In this document: one piece after another, positions 4,888-5,034 of the stretch
Layout: each line of letters begins with the position of its first letter
Position numbering within the stretch: position 1 is the stretch's first letter
Source: Candidatus Aenigmatarchaeota archaeon
GTDB taxonomy: Archaea > Aenigmatarchaeota > Aenigmatarchaeia > QMZP01
Length of the DNA stretch: 5,034 nucleotides
Direction of reading: 5' to 3'
NCBI GenBank assembly: GCA_016198605.1
Contig: JACQIG010000004.1
Location: 1 to 5,034, forward strand
The notes under the pieces: generated by a model
Seen by the model: the letters and a program-made list of their open reading frames with translations, nothing else
Told to the model about the DNA's origin: nothing
Database searches by the model: none
Program-made: the position numbers and the translations under genes

Positions 4888-5034
4888 ACTTTATTCATGA
4901 AACCACTATCAGGCGCCTCATTTTTCCCTTTTATATCCACATCCCCCTCCCAGGCCTCACCCAATGGTCTAACTCTCACTTTTGAAATTTGGCGTCCATA
5001 GGGGAAAGTTTAGAGACTATAAGATATATTATAG
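4888..5034. other. Non-coding right end, no gene seen
   Basis: No reading frame of credible length or composition crosses these 147 bases on either strand; ATG-led frames stop within a few codons or lack supporting signals. The middle (about 4921-4975) is strongly pyrimidine-rich on the plus strand. TTTTATAT at 4929-4936 is TATA-like but no sensible start codon follows it. The last 18 bases form an AT-rich dyad, CTATAA (5017-5022) and TTATAG (5029-5034), that may belong to a promoter of a gene outside the window. Confidence 0.4.

Noticed and set aside
4515..4920. 8-base direct repeat GCGCCTCA at 4515-4522 and 4913-4920 flanking the Sm-like gene
   Set aside because: It could suggest a target-site duplication around an inserted gene, but the match stops at 8 bases, no terminal inverted repeats lie inside it, and the gene has its own promoter and terminator.
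4940..4980. C-rich stretch considered as a tRNA or C/D-box guide RNA
   Set aside because: No cloverleaf, T-loop GTTC motif, or matching C and D boxes could be found on either strand.
4776..4985. Plus-strand open frame of 69 codons overlapping the Sm-like start and promoter
   Set aside because: It is antisense to the Sm-like N-terminus, reads through its promoter dyads, has no TATA box or Shine-Dalgarno, and shows no recognisable motif.

Overview
This 5,034-base window looks archaeal. The evidence is a near-full-length member of the archaeal DUF373 membrane-protein family, a small Sm-like protein, heavy use of AGG/AGA arginine and ATA isoleucine codons, and TTTATATA/TTTAAATA-type TATA boxes. 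Three of these boxes are centred about 25 bases before an ATG, which implies leaderless mRNAs. I cannot assign a lineage; a poorly characterised archaeal genome bin of moderate GC would fit.

Layout from left to right. (1) Bases 1-616, minus strand: the first 205 codons of a gene cut by the window edge, with the pattern of a Rossmann/methyltransferase-like fold. It has no recognisable family name. (2) Bases 617-686: a short divergent promoter region with a consensus TATA box for the next gene. (3) Bases 687-1529, plus: a class I SAM-dependent methyltransferase with an unfamiliar N-terminal region of about 100 residues. (4) Bases 1586-2728, plus: a DUF373 protein, soluble domain plus six predicted membrane helices, starting at an ATG set by its own TATA box. 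(5) Bases 2725-4383, minus: a radical SAM enzyme with a B12-binding-like N-terminal domain, convergent with DUF373 and sharing three stop-codon bases with it. It is the only gene here with a strong Shine-Dalgarno sequence. (6) Bases 4523-4855, minus: a divergent Sm-like protein with a promoter rich in inverted repeats and an unusual long stem at its 3' end. (7) Bases 4888-5034: no gene seen.

No single pathway links these genes. Each seems to have its own promoter, so the window is a set of short transcription units. The DUF373/radical SAM half is uniformly about 55-57% GC in sampled 60-base blocks. The left genes swing from about 50% down to 23-28%, so the left end may have a different history. 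I see no tRNA, rRNA, CRISPR array, transposase or integrase. I cannot show that the window holds a new system. The best leads are the unnamed partial gene paired divergently with the methyltransferase, the Sm-like gene with altered RNA-contact residues and structured 5' and 3' ends, and the hairpins built into stop codons.
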